From contig JAQOTA010000051.1 of NCBI GenBank assembly GCA_029532415.1, forward strand, positions 1 through 64,000: a stretch of DNA of 64,000 bases, in the 5' to 3' direction. The translations under genes and the position numbers were made by a program. The stretch is from Marasmius tenuissimus. Taxonomy: Eukaryota; Basidiomycota; Agaricomycetes; Agaricales; Marasmiaceae. Below, piece after piece: positions 21,830 to 32,496 of this stretch; positions within the stretch are counted from its first letter, which is position 1; each line of letters opens with the position of its first letter. Under the pieces are notes generated by a model. That model saw only the letters and a program-made list of their open reading frames with translations. It searched no databases and was not told the DNA's origin.

Positions 21830-24370
21830 GTAAACAGTCGCTTGATGCCGATTCAAACTCCGCCAGCACCGTGATTCCACGACGCGTAGAGGCACGTGCT
21901 GACGCGTCGAGTATAGAACGCGCCCTCGTGACGTTCCTGCGCAGAAACCCGACTCTGATCCTTAGGGGCACACGAGCGCGCCAATCCCCGACTCTCTACT
22001 TTGAGACAGTACTAAGTAGACTAGGGATTTGTTCATGCATTCCAGGTAGAAGATAAATAACTCAAAATATAACTTCCTGGAAACTGACAAGGGATTTATC
22101 CAGTAACAGTGGACACAGACGTGCCACTCTGTAGAGAGACACAGTCACCATTTGGTTCAAAAGACTCTGAGGGCGCTGGCCAAACATTGATCAGCGCACC
22201 AGCTACCCGTTTCTCGACTAGCAGAGCCGGGACAGCCCTAAAACTGCCTATGCTTTTGTAAATCACGCCGGGTATATTAGGAGTGCAAATCAAGATTGAG
22301 TACTGAGCCGCAGCTATCATCAACTTGAAGGCAACAATGAAATCATCAGAGGTATGAGTTGGACGGAAACTGACCACAGTTGCTTTGCCTTGAGGCTTAG
22401 CCCGAAGACCTTTGTAAAGCAAGCGAGAGCAGCTCCCCAACTGTATGGTACCTTATCGATTCGATCATACAGCTAAAGTGCGATTAGAAGATACCCAAGA
22501 ACTCAAAAATTGGACAGAAACCCGCGAACTAATTTTACTGGCCCTGTTTGCGGACTTACTTCCGTGGATATCATTTATGATTTGGATTGAACTGATTCAT
22601 GCTGTATGAAAAGAACCGTTTGGGTGAGTTCTATGTCTGTCATAGCAGTGGACCGGCGTGCAGACGCACAATTTAGGGAAAACATTAGCGGATGAGCATT
22701 GCGAGAGATCGACAGAAGAGCGCCGCTCGTTGCCCGGCCTTGACAGGCCGGCTCCTCGCAGCGCCCGGGGGCGAACAGTGTTCAGATTACAGAGTTGTCT
22801 CGAGGGACAAACTGTAGTCTGTCGTCTTTTGTATAGTAGAAGATCTTCAGAGAATTCATGAGCTGCTTGAAACATTCAAAGAGAACCTGGATTGTGATTG
22901 ACCGAGAATACATACTCGTGAAGCGGCGACCAAACACTCTGAAAAAGGTTCTCGTGAGATTGTGGGATTCTGCAGCAGAAAACTTCATTGCAAGGAAACA
23001 GGATAGGTTGAACTCCTGAGAGCTGTCCATTGAGATTCCACGTAGGAGAGCGTGCGCTTGCTGGAGATCTACCAGTTGTCGGGATCCAGGCTTTGAATGG
23101 CGGTGTTCTCAAGAGGAAAGGAGGGAATTTTCCCCCTGAGCGACGAATCACGATTCACGAAATAAGTTGCCCGATAAGCACGTGCTTCGTATTCATGTGA
23201 CTGCTCTCACGTGATACAATGATCGGGCGACGACAAAGCCCTCCTCTCAAGAGAGTCGGGGATTCTACTGCGGCTTCTTCGATTTTGCCCTTAGAAGAGA
23301 TACGCTCAGAATTAGCAAACAGAGCGAGCGCAGACCACCGTGGGCGATCTAGAGTGGCGATGAATAAACTTTCGCGCTGATCCAGTACACAAAAAAAAAC
23401 TCAAGAATTATCTGTAAATTACATATCACGTCGTGGCCCTCATGCCTGGATGAACTAGTCAATAGGACACAGTCTAGTAGCCCGGCACAGACGCAGAGGA
23501 GTGTAGGTTTATGAGTGTTGTAACAAGAAACGTTGAGATGACGCCTTCACCTCTAAAACAGCGTGGGCCTAACTACCGCCCTGGTACCTCTGTTTGTCGT
23601 TCCTCTGTATTCACGAGACCACAGCTTGAGCATCGGTTTGTGCAATATGTCGAAGAGACCCAGTACCAAGCTGAGGAACCAGAAAACCTGTTGACAACAG
23701 AAGGTAAATGAGTGAGAGGGGCTGGATCAGCTGTGATATTTCCTCCACATCATGGTGTATAGAAATTCAAGTGGGGAAAGTGATAGTCTGACCAGATAGA
23801 TCTCTGGAGAGTTTTTCATAATCAGTGGCGCAGTAGCCATACCAAAACCAGAAGCATACCAATGCCCTCGTTGTCGAAATGCTCTACCACGATGCATGTA
23901 GATCGTAATTCACAACCTCAGAAACTCTGGCAACTCACTTCGACATCAGGCAGGCCCACAGAGTTTCTACCATCGTGGCATGGTGTGCATCTGGTGCCGT
24001 AAATTTTGTAGAAGTAGGTTCAAAAATCAATCCTCAGCTATGTTTACATGGTCACAAGCAAAGGAGGCAACGCGAGCCTCGGCAGGGAAAATTATTGAGG
24101 GTGTTGTGCGCTTGGAAGCTACGTTCGGCGATTGATCTTGAGCTGTAGCCATGGATATTCCAGACCGAATCAAGGCTGACCTTTCTGGCTATTCGGTCAG
24201 CCCACAACAAATGAGGATACGGAACACCGAGCACATATAACTCCTGAATCTCCGACTCGGAGTTCCTATCGTAACCTCTTTTGAGCAGCTCTTCGGAGTT
24301 GATAGCCTTCAAGGTATTGTTACCCCGAGTAAGAAAGCTGTTGCCTTTGGCTGAGGACGAACACGGTGGT
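21830..24370. other. Gene-poor stretch, about 2.5 kb
   Basis: This contains only short open frames with no recognisable domain, no matching splice pattern and no coherent composition. One minus-strand frame at 22440-22096 (115 codons) contains the hydrophobic run FKLMIAAAQYSILICTPNI but matches nothing I know. Base composition is slightly more AT-rich than the neighbouring genes. It may be decayed sequence associated with the NACHT locus that follows. Confidence 0.45.
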
Positions 24371-24447
24371 TGATGACAGCACTGAGCAGAAGTCCAAGCA
24401 GACAACAGATGCCCGCACAATGCCGAACCAGGTTCAGACTCCGACAC
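24371..24447. repeat. Degenerate repeat, copy 1 (left of NACHT locus)
   Basis: Direct-orientation match to 27793-27862: both have TGATG, a GCAGACA block, CGCACAATGCCGA and AAACTCCGACAC-type sequence (TTCAGACTCCGACAC here) in the same order, with small indels. The pair brackets the NACHT gene. Confidence 0.55.
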
Positions 24448-24847
24448 AGTGTCAGGGTGACCGGCGACCACGCGTCAACATTTCCTTCCCTAACCATGAC
24501 ATCCATATAAAGCTGATTGGCGCCTTATGAACGGAGACGATACTGTACTCAGAGGACTGACTCCAGCTACCACCAGCGAGCCTTGAGCTACTGCAGGTAC
24601 AATCACCCGTGATGTGAGGTGTAATTTGGACGCGCTAAATGCTATACAAGATTATGTCAAAATTCAATTACACATAACACAAGTTCAACGGGTTGACGAC
24701 GTTCAGCACCCACCAACACTGATTCCATCACCTCCACCTCCACCTCACGGCGCTCCCTTTTATCTCGTTCTCCTCACGAATATACCTCAAAGGGAACGAG
24801 TAGGGAATACGGTTCCCTGTGGCGCCCGCGAAAGGAGGACGGTTGCG

Positions 24848-26750
24848 ATGATACGAAATAGCAACACTGGCTCGAGTTTGCAGAATAATAATTACGGAGG
24901 GACTCAGAACATTAACAATGGGGACGGCCAGATAGGCCAAGTAACTGGAGGAGAGGTTAATTTCGTGAAACACTTTAACATGACAGTTCCTAATCGTGGG
25001 TCTTTACTTCCTTCGAGGGTTTGAATGAGGAGACCTAATGACACTGATACAGCACACAAAAGCCTCTGGGACGCCGTGGGAGGGATCGGGGCCTCCCATA
25101 CCGCAGAGCAACAATTCGAACGAGGGAAATGTCTCGAAGGAACTCGAGAAAGAGCTCTGGGATCGATCAGTGACTGGAGGCGAAGCAAAGGGGGAGATCG
25201 CCCCATCTTCTGGCTTTCAGGTTCTGCGGGTGTTGGAAAGTCAGCTATCGCAATGTCGGTCGCAAACCATGCGAGAAAGATGGGCTCGTGTCCTCTTTCT
25301 TTTTCTTTCGCTCCGACCCTAAACGGAACAATCACTCTGCCCTCATCCTTTCCATCGCGCACGGGCTCGTCGCAAAAATTCCCTCCTGCCGAACCTCCAT
25401 CGACCGGAGGATCTTGGATGACCCAATGATATTGGAAGCCTCGATGGAGGAGCAATTTCAAGAGCTCGTCTTGCAAACCTTCACAAGCTACCCGCCTCGG
25501 AAGCCGACACGTCAGAACTGGTCGAGGCGTGTACAGGATGGCTGGTCTAAAGGCTCCCCCTTGCAAAAGGAGGACCCGGATTTGGTTATTATAGATGGCC
25601 TAGACGAGTGCAGCGATGAAAAAACCCAGTTACGCATCGTCTCCACCATTCAATCCGCATTTCGACATTCGCCCCATTTCCCATTGCGCTTCCTGATCTG
25701 CAGTCGTCCGGAAGCCTGGCTTCAGGAGGCGTTTGCAGCTAAATTCCTCCGTCAGCTCTCGGAGATTATGGTTTTGGACGAGTCGTTTTCGCCCAGTGAA
25801 GATATCATGCAGTACTACCTCCACCACTTTCAAGAGATCACTCATGATCCCAAGTACAAGCATGTGCAATTTCCTTCACCTTGGCCATCGAAGGCTGACC
25901 TAGAAGCTTTGGTCATCCGAACCTGCGGTCAATTTGTCTACGCGATAACTGTGATCAAGTTCATCATGGGTGCGTTCAAGCATCCAATAGAGCAACTCCG
26001 TATCATCCTCGAGGACGTTCCCCCTCGCTTACCAGGAGCATCGCCATATCGCCAGCTCGATACGCTGTATGATTACATACTCGGTGTTAACCCAGACTAC
26101 GAGGAAGTTCTCCCCATTCTTGCAGCCATCCCAATTCTTCCAGACTATCTGAAGCCGACCCCAACGAACATCGAACTACTGTTCGGACTGCGAGCGGGGC
26201 AAGTGGCTTTGCCGTTGCGAGCCATGTACTCCGTGCTGGACATCCGTGGCTCGGCAGAGCCAATTCTTGTCTTCCATACCTCTTTCAGTGATTATCTAGT
26301 CCAGCAGACTAGGTCTCACCGTTTTCACATTGACATAGAGACTCAGAAACATGTAATCGCACGATGCTGGCTTCAGAACCTTACAACCAGCAAAGTGCAA
26401 ACTTACAGGTACGAAGTCAATCCCCGCCTAGTGTTTTCAACCGGACTCGTTAATGACCTCCTCCCACATATGCGTGTAGCTTTGACCGACTTTATGGCGA
26501 TGAACTCGGGCCCTTCATCACACAACGGATTGAGTATTGTGCATCAATCCCCAGACCAACTCGGCAGTTGATGGAAAATGTGCGCAATGTTGACCTAGCC
26601 TGTGTCTTCTTTCGACATTCAAGAGGCTCGATCACCAACTGTTTTCCCCTCTGGGGCCGAGTGTTTGGTGCATCAGCATCCTGGGTGGGGAAACATGTAA
26701 GCGTCGAGAAATCTCGCTATAGGCCTCCAATTTGTCCTCACAGTTCATGA
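24848..26750 (+). pseudogene. NACHT-domain NLR-like protein, frameshifted
   Basis: Exon 1 (24848-24995) encodes MIRNSNTGSSLQNNNYGGTQ and a Gly/Asn repeat (NINNGDGQIGQVTGG), the short N-terminal signature seen on many basidiomycete NLRs. Exon 2 starts at 25053 (branch CTAAT, acceptor ACAG) and carries LWDAVGGIGASHTAEQ, CLEGTRE, Walker A GSAGVGKSAIAMSVANH, then after a frame change SSFFFFRSDPKRNN, Walker B LVIIDGLDECSD, RFLICSRPE and FHTSFSDYL. The frame is broken near 25268, where one missing base explains the switch from ANHARK to the expected CEKDGLVSS, and again near 26500 before the RIEYCASIPRP and NVRNVDLACVFF segments. NLRs of this type act in fungal self/non-self recognition. No WD40, ankyrin or TPR sensor domain is visible downstream. 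Confidence 0.75.
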
Positions 26751-26751
26751 C

Positions 26752-27459
26752 CACCAGGATGATAATGGCGCGGACGAGGTCGAGACTGAGTATCGAGACG
26801 GGGCTAAACGCAGGGACGGACCTGATCCCTCGGAGGGTCTCGTGTACAAGCTTCAGAATACTCCCGAGCGGTTTCATCTCGAATGGCCACCAGGCGCATC
26901 TTCGCGTAGAGACGAGATTTATTGGGTTGTCCATCTTGCCGCACAATGTGAATGGCGCACTCGACTGTTTGTGGAACTACCATTCAGCAGTGCGCGTCAA
27001 CTCCCACGCTTCACAGACTGCCACTGTGATCTCGCCGGACGGGATGTATCGCGCGATCCGGGGCACATTGCGTACCAGGAGGCTTGCAGGCAGCTCGTTG
27101 AGGCTTACGTCTCCCTTTTCAAGGAGCTTGCTCGCAATGGCGTGAAAGACGAAGATACCATCCACGAGTTGGAGGGAATTTTTCTGAACTTGGTCCAGTC
27201 ATCGATCCTGAAACATCGTCCTCCTGATATGGAGTTGATTTCACTTTGCCGGACGGTTTTCGAATTCGCGAGACGTTGTTCTTCGCTGCGGGTCTGGAGC
27301 TTCGATGGGGCGAGAGGAAGAGCAAATCTACTCCAATGGATTGAGGTGAGAGAAGCGTGTTTCTGGGTAAAACTCACTAGTAGATGTATGGCCCTGATGT
27401 TGACAAAAATTTCTCATAGGCCTTCCCAGATAGATTTGCTAACGAAGGAGAGGTTTTGA
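26752..27459 (+). CDS. Uncharacterised open frame after the NACHT gene
   Basis: A plus-strand frame open from about 26752 (DDNGADEVETEYRDG) to 27459 encodes roughly 235 residues. It includes PERFHLEWPPG, DEIYWVVHLAAQ, ACRQLVEAYVSLFKELARNG and ISLCRTVFEFARRCSSLRVW. The last 150 residues look helical and well composed. I do not recognise the family. It could be the C-terminal part of the frameshifted NACHT protein, because the spacing is small and a further frame change would join them, or a separate small gene. Confidence 0.4.
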   Translation, partial: HQDDNGADEVETEYRDGAKRRDGPDPSEGLVYKLQNTPERFHLEWPPGASSRRDEIYWVVHLAAQCEWRTRLFVELPFSSARQLPRFTDCHCDLAGRDVSRDPGHIAYQEACRQLVEAYVSLFKELARNGVKDEDTIHELEGIFLNLVQSSILKHRPPDMELISLCRTVFEFARRCSSLRVWSFDGARGRANLLQWIEVREACFWVKLTSRCMALMLTKISHRPSQIDLLTKERF

Positions 27460-27792
27460 CAACGCAGGTCCCTACTCTGCCATGGAGACAATGGTCGCGA
27501 AACTGGGACCAAATGTAGGCTTGTCTAAGGAGGGGAAGGCCACAGCCAAATATCATAAGCCAAACACTCTATTTTATTTCTCGTTATTCAGTACTCCCAT
27601 CTTCAATAGTTATTCCCCTACCTTTGCGAGACACAGGAGCCCCGGTTCCTCCCTGCTAGATTTCTCAGGTCTGAGCTTCTCCACCGCTGTCACAGTAGTT
27701 CGATACTTATAGGCTCTAGCCTCATATAATCTGTCTGCCAGATCTTGTGGCATCAAAGTCTTGAGAGTCAAAGCTGTTGCATCGGGCTATTT

Positions 27793-27862
27793 TGATGGCT
27801 GAGGTCAAAGCAGACATCGGACGGCCGCACAATGCCGACTCTCCGAATTCAAACTCCGACAC
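27793..27862. repeat. Degenerate repeat, copy 2 (right of NACHT locus)
   Basis: Same orientation and same block order as 24371-24447 (TGATG, GCAGACA, CGCACAATGCCGA, TCAAACTCCGACAC). A copy on each side suggests that the NACHT locus sits inside, or was duplicated with, a larger unit. Confidence 0.5.
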
Positions 27863-27869
27863 GCGTCGC

Positions 27870-29280
27870 GACGCGTCGAGACTCGAGTTCATCTTGTCAA
27901 CGAAACGTGCCTGCATCTTATTCCCTCGGATCGTAAACACTGAAGCTCATAAACCGGAGCATCTCGTACAATACTCTTCATTGTTTAAAATTCTGCGCTT
28001 GCGGGCAGCGGACGCCGGGCGGGTAGCCTCAGACAGGACCATTCATTTCGAGCACTGGTCGTAGTACGGGCGTTGGTATTTCAAATGGTTACGGTCGATA
28101 TCTATCCCGCCAGCACAACTGCTCGACGAAAAGCTCGAAACAATGACATGTCACCGGTCACCGGTCACCTCGCGCGTCCAGCCCGGATCTTCCCATTCCA
28201 TTCCATTCCATGACCCCCTGAGCCCTACGCCTCCTCGATCCATGGTATCGAAAATCGTGCATCGGAGTGTTTCAACTTTCCAGACTATCCCTTTCGTCGA
28301 CAGTTGACATTCCCTACGTTAAACTTGCAGATCGACTGCGCACAGGCCAATAATGACTCGCAAATTTTCAATCATACGTGTGACAGAAGTATGAAATGGA
28401 CGACAAACAACAGTGCCTTTTTGCTTCGGTGTTGTGAGATCTATAGACTGGGTTCTAGAGTATGCTTTAATATTTAATTTACCAATATAAATCCATATCC
28501 GATGTGAGTGAAAAAAGAAAGATATTTGTGAGTACAGGTTTGATGGTATTCCGACTTTCGAGATAGAAGGGGAAAGAGAGTTGATAGAACAAGTAGAACA
28601 AAGACACAAAAACAACGACAGAAGGAGAAAAAGGGGACTGGATGCTGATGCTGCCAGCAGGGAGGGAATCACGAAAGGCGGTGTATCAAGAAACGAGACG
28701 AATGATCGAATAGAACGATTATGACGAGCCGCTGGGAAACGAATCAATAAGAGGAAAGTCCCAAGAGTATCAAAGCTCCGGATGTAACATTTAGATAGAT
28801 TTAACAAACGCGAAAGTGGATACTGGTTCTGATTGCCTGACGCAATATAACGGGTAAGAGTGATGAAGGGAAAATGGGGTCTAGGGATGATTGATGCGTT
28901 GGCGACGGGAGTTGAGTTGATGACGAGGGAGCAAAGAGTTGAATGATGCCAGCAAACAGCTGAGCTGGTTCTAAGGACGATGATGGTATTGATGATGCAA
29001 GACAGGGTGTTGTTGAATGGAATGGTACAATTGAATGAACGGCGGCAGAGGGGACGTTGCGACGTAAGGAGATGGGAACAGATGGGGCACGAGTAAGTGT
29101 GAGCCGTCGGTGTTAACAGGTAATATGAGGGGATTTGCGAGGATTTTCGGCTGTAACAGACGGGAAGGTTTTCCCGTGTATGTTTCGATGAATAGGAGGT
29201 AATGGCAGGAATGGCAGGGAAGGCTGAGGAAGGGACAGGAGTTAATCAGGGTTAGGCGAAAATAGCGCACGCTGTAAACG
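27870..29280. other. Intergenic with short simple repeats
   Basis: No gene is supported here. It contains a short tandem TCACCGG run (about 28149-28168) and a CATTC-type microsatellite (about 28193-28211). The part from 28.3 kb to 29.28 kb lies immediately downstream of the serine-rich gene at 29329 and is AT-rich, so some of it may be that gene's 3' untranslated region. Confidence 0.45.
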
Positions 29281-29328
29281 AATTACTCACAGTCTGAGCG
29301 AGAGAAGAAAAAAAATGCTGGCAGCCGT

Positions 29329-30183
29329 TCAATACACCATTTCCCAACTGGTGACTGGTATTGAATGCCTATCGTCATTGACCATGATCCAGCTTTGACT
29401 GGCTGGGCTGTGGTCGACATCCATAGCATGAGCATCGGGAGCCTGGGAAGCCTGGGCTGCACAAGTCGAAGCGAAGCCCGCACCAAGGCCTCCGACGAGC
29501 CGTTCGAGGTCCTTAGTCGCTTCCATTATCGACAGCGCTAACCTCGGGCCCATATGAAGTATCCTCGCACCCTCAGGGTTGCATCGCATGCGAGTGATAA
29601 TTGCCTGTTTGTAGAGGTCTGGCTCGGGTTTTTTCGTAGAGCGTCGACAGCCGTTGTAGCTGCAATTTGAATTTGAATTGGAGTAATGGGAGTAAGAGGA
29701 CGTCGGGCTAAGAGGTGATGATGTTTTTGGAGCGTGAGGCATATGGACCGTTGCTTGGTGTGGAGTGAGGGAGAGAGTTGAAAATTGGGGTGATGAAGGG
29801 GATGACGATGATTTCATTGAGGCTGCTGCTGCGGGCTGTTTGTGACGATTAGATAGGTCGCGCTGTTCCTTGTAGTGCCGAAGAGTGCGTTTGTACGACT
29901 GGTTTGGTTTTGGGCTCGAGGAGGGAGGCTTCTGAGTTGACGATGGTAAATCCCAGCAGCTTTCTGATCTCTTCAACGATCCCCGGGTGCTGTTGCTACT
30001 GCTCGACGAAGCGATGGCATTGTTGTTGTTGGAAGGTACGCCCATATTCGTGTTCCCCGTGACTGACACTTGACCGTGTTCTTTAGATGAGTTGATGAAC
30101 CTTTTCTTCGATACCGTGGTGGAAGGAGCAGAAAATGAGCAGGTCCGTTTTCGGGTATAAGTACTCGTAGCAGTTGAGGACAT
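29329..30183 (-). CDS. Ser-rich conserved hypothetical protein, single exon
   Basis: One uninterrupted frame of 284 residues starts at ATG 30183 (MSSTATSTYTRKRTCSF). The first 190 residues are disordered and very rich in Ser, Asn, Pro and Lys (SSSPKPNQSYKRTLRHYKEQ is the most ordered part). The last 95 contain a compact, well-composed block: EPDLYKQAIITRMRCNPEGA, ILHMGPRLALSIMEATKDLE and a final WIMVNDD...WEMVY. That block looks like a small conserved fungal domain, but I cannot name it or give a function. KRTLRHYKEQ resembles a short basic nuclear localisation or DNA-binding patch. The absence of introns is unusual among its neighbours. Confidence 0.6.
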   Translation of the reverse strand: MSSTATSTYTRKRTCSFSAPSTTVSKKRFINSSKEHGQVSVTGNTNMGVPSNNNNAIASSSSSNSTRGSLKRSESCWDLPSSTQKPPSSSPKPNQSYKRTLRHYKEQRDLSNRHKQPAAAASMKSSSSPSSPQFSTLSLTPHQATVHMPHAPKTSSPLSPTSSYSHYSNSNSNCSYNGCRRSTKKPEPDLYKQAIITRMRCNPEGARILHMGPRLALSIMEATKDLERLVGGLGAGFASTCAAQASQAPDAHAMDVDHSPASQSWIMVNDDRHSIPVTSWEMVY

Positions 30184-30259
30184 ATGGGAATGAGGTCAAC
30201 GTTTGAGAGAAACCATTTACGGGGATTTACGAGGTTTTCAAATTGAATCGGCACTCTCC

Positions 30260-32490
30260 GGTGGCTATGTCCTAGCGTACCCGATTAGGAGCGCAATCTC
30301 CGATCTCTTCCTGTCTCCCCCTTGTCCCCCTCGCCGGCCCTGACATATTCCTTCTCGTTCCAGAATCCAACGTCTCTTCCTCCTTGTAACCGCAGGGTAT
30401 CGTGCTTATACTGAAGGTACGATAAGTACTCGACCAACTAATGTCTTCCGAACCCTTGAATTATTTTTTACGCTTGGCAGCCAAACTGTGCCTTGTCCTC
30501 AATTGAGGCGTCGCTTTTAACTCGAGGTCCACAATCAGCTCGGCGTCGATGGCGAGTTGTGCTCTAGCTCAAAATCGGACCTGCTGTATCTGTCTCGTGT
30601 ATGAGCTTCCCCATCTATATCTCCACCTCCCAACTAGCGTTTCCGACGTGTATCAAGATCATATCAGTGTGGGTCACTAACCGATCCTTGTCAAATTTCC
30701 ACCGGGTTAATACGAGCGAAAGGAATCGTTCCCAAACGTCAAAGATAGCGTTTCGAAGGCCAACTTGGAGCCCCATCCAAAAACCTAGAGTTATATTTAC
30801 ACGTTACCCGGCCGACAAAACAGCCTCGATAGGTGTTAAGTATAACAACGAATAGTAATCAAGCACGCTATCTTGTTTGAATGTGTGGAAATCCCGACAA
30901 GTCTCCCCTCTCCCCGCCTTCGACTTCCACGCTCTTCCACGCTGGAGGCTGTTGGAGGCTGTTGGGGGGGAACGTTCGGCCCCAGGAACACCTTCTGATC
31001 CTGGGCGCTTAGGAGTCAAAGCTTCCAGGTTCGCACCGAAAACACACCTTCGGCCACATGGCGGCGAATCCGGGGAGAACGAGAAAGAGATGGGACCCCG
31101 TATCAGCACCAGTATCAGTATCAGTATCAGTATCAGTTCATACCAGTGCCATTAACCCTCCTTAACCTGGAGGAAGATAAGAACGCGCGTTCTCACTTCT
31201 CCCAGATGTTCCGTGTCTCCCCCTCCCCACTGCAGATCCGACTCCCGGAACTAAAGCTAAAGTTCAAGTGCGGCAATTGAAGAGGGGACAAGCTATTCGA
31301 TAAACCATTTGTCCCCGCATAGTTAACGGTATACCGCATAACCGACCGCAAGATAGTTTCGGGCCCGTCCTGGTAGAGCCCGAGGGGGGCAAAGCTTGGT
31401 TGCAAGTTCCGTGTATGCCATCCATCTTCCATCACCTGTATCCTCCTGTATCTACCCTCGTTGCTCTCACGACCTGATAATGAAAGGGCCAGTACATCAC
31501 AATATCTGGAGTCTTGAATGATCAACAGTGCGCCCACCGGGAGGTGAGACGACTTCGGGCTTAGCCTACCGCCAGCGGGTTCGTTCGATGAGGGATCATG
31601 AATCAGCACTCAGCCACCAGAGGGTCGAGGTTACTAATGCAACACGGCTCCCTCGTAGGCCGTATAGCCAGATACCAAGACGGCGACCCAGAACACAACC
31701 GGTGACCGGTTCGATCGTCAATGATCGTAACGATCTATCTATCGTCGATTTGCTGTCAGCGAACTGCGACACAGAGGCTGCGGGGAAGGTCCTCACCGCA
31801 GGAGATTGGTTGGTGACGTCGAAGGTACCAGGTCCATCGGTAGCGAAGTGGGACCAACTGCCAGTCTCTCGATCAACGAGTGGCTGGACTTTTTAGATGG
31901 AGACGGCGTCGCGTCGGGTAGTGACTCAACATCTTGATCGTGTTGAATATTGAATGCTGAAAACAGTAAGTAAAGCGCTCGTGTCGTGATTGTCCATTCG
32001 AGACCAATGGCAACTGTCATTACTATATGATCAATGGTACCGGTAAACACAAACACTGATTGCCTAGACACTAGAAGAACGACTCACGTTTGTCGTACCG
32101 GACCCTTGGAAGACGCCGAGTTTAATTTCCCCTGCCACGAGGAATGGGGCCCAGGTCAGCATCTAGTTCGCTCGGCACTGGGGTAACCGTCATGTTACCT
32201 TGTGCTCTACAGATAATCTACGATATTTTACATTTCCCTGGTTCGAGTATGATTTTTGTCCATCTTTTCCTTTGATCCCCTAACACCCCCGCTGGGTAAG
32301 AAGAGAAAACGAGAGCAACAAACAAACAACATAACAAGTCTGACAACAACAATTCTACACTCCACCGCCGTCAGTAAGAAAGGGCACCGATACATAGATA
32401 GCTCGAAAGCAAAAGCATTTAACCGAAGAAAGGAAAGAGTTCGTGTCCGTATATCCCAAAAGACGAAACGTAAAGAAGAAAACCCTTCGA
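30260..32490. other. Intergenic, about 2.2 kb, no gene supported
   Basis: Several short open frames exist on both strands, but none has recognisable domains or consistent splice sites. A hexanucleotide repeat lies at 31111-31136. The left end must hold the promoter of the serine-rich gene and the right end the 3' region of the 812-residue gene. Confidence 0.45.
31111..31136. repeat. (AGTATC)n microsatellite
   Basis: Four tandem copies of the hexamer AGTATC, read directly, followed by a partial unit. No gene spans it. Confidence 0.9.
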
Positions 32491-32496
32491 GAAATG

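Noticed and set aside
22096..22440. Minus-strand open frame of 114 codons with a hydrophobic segment
   Set aside because: No family resemblance, no supporting promoter or splice structure; kept only as part of the gene-poor region.
24848..27459. Reading the NACHT region as one intact multi-exon gene
   Set aside because: No acceptable GT-AG pairs were found at the two frame changes near 25268 and 26500; the sense switches within a few codons, as for single-base losses.
28149..28211. CRISPR-like or satellite array
   Set aside because: Only two to three copies of short simple motifs with no spacers; a microsatellite in a eukaryotic intergenic region.
30930..31050. Possible tRNA-like sequence (inverted pieces with GGTTCGCACC)
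   Set aside because: No A-box, no cloverleaf that pairs, and the T-loop match is imperfect.
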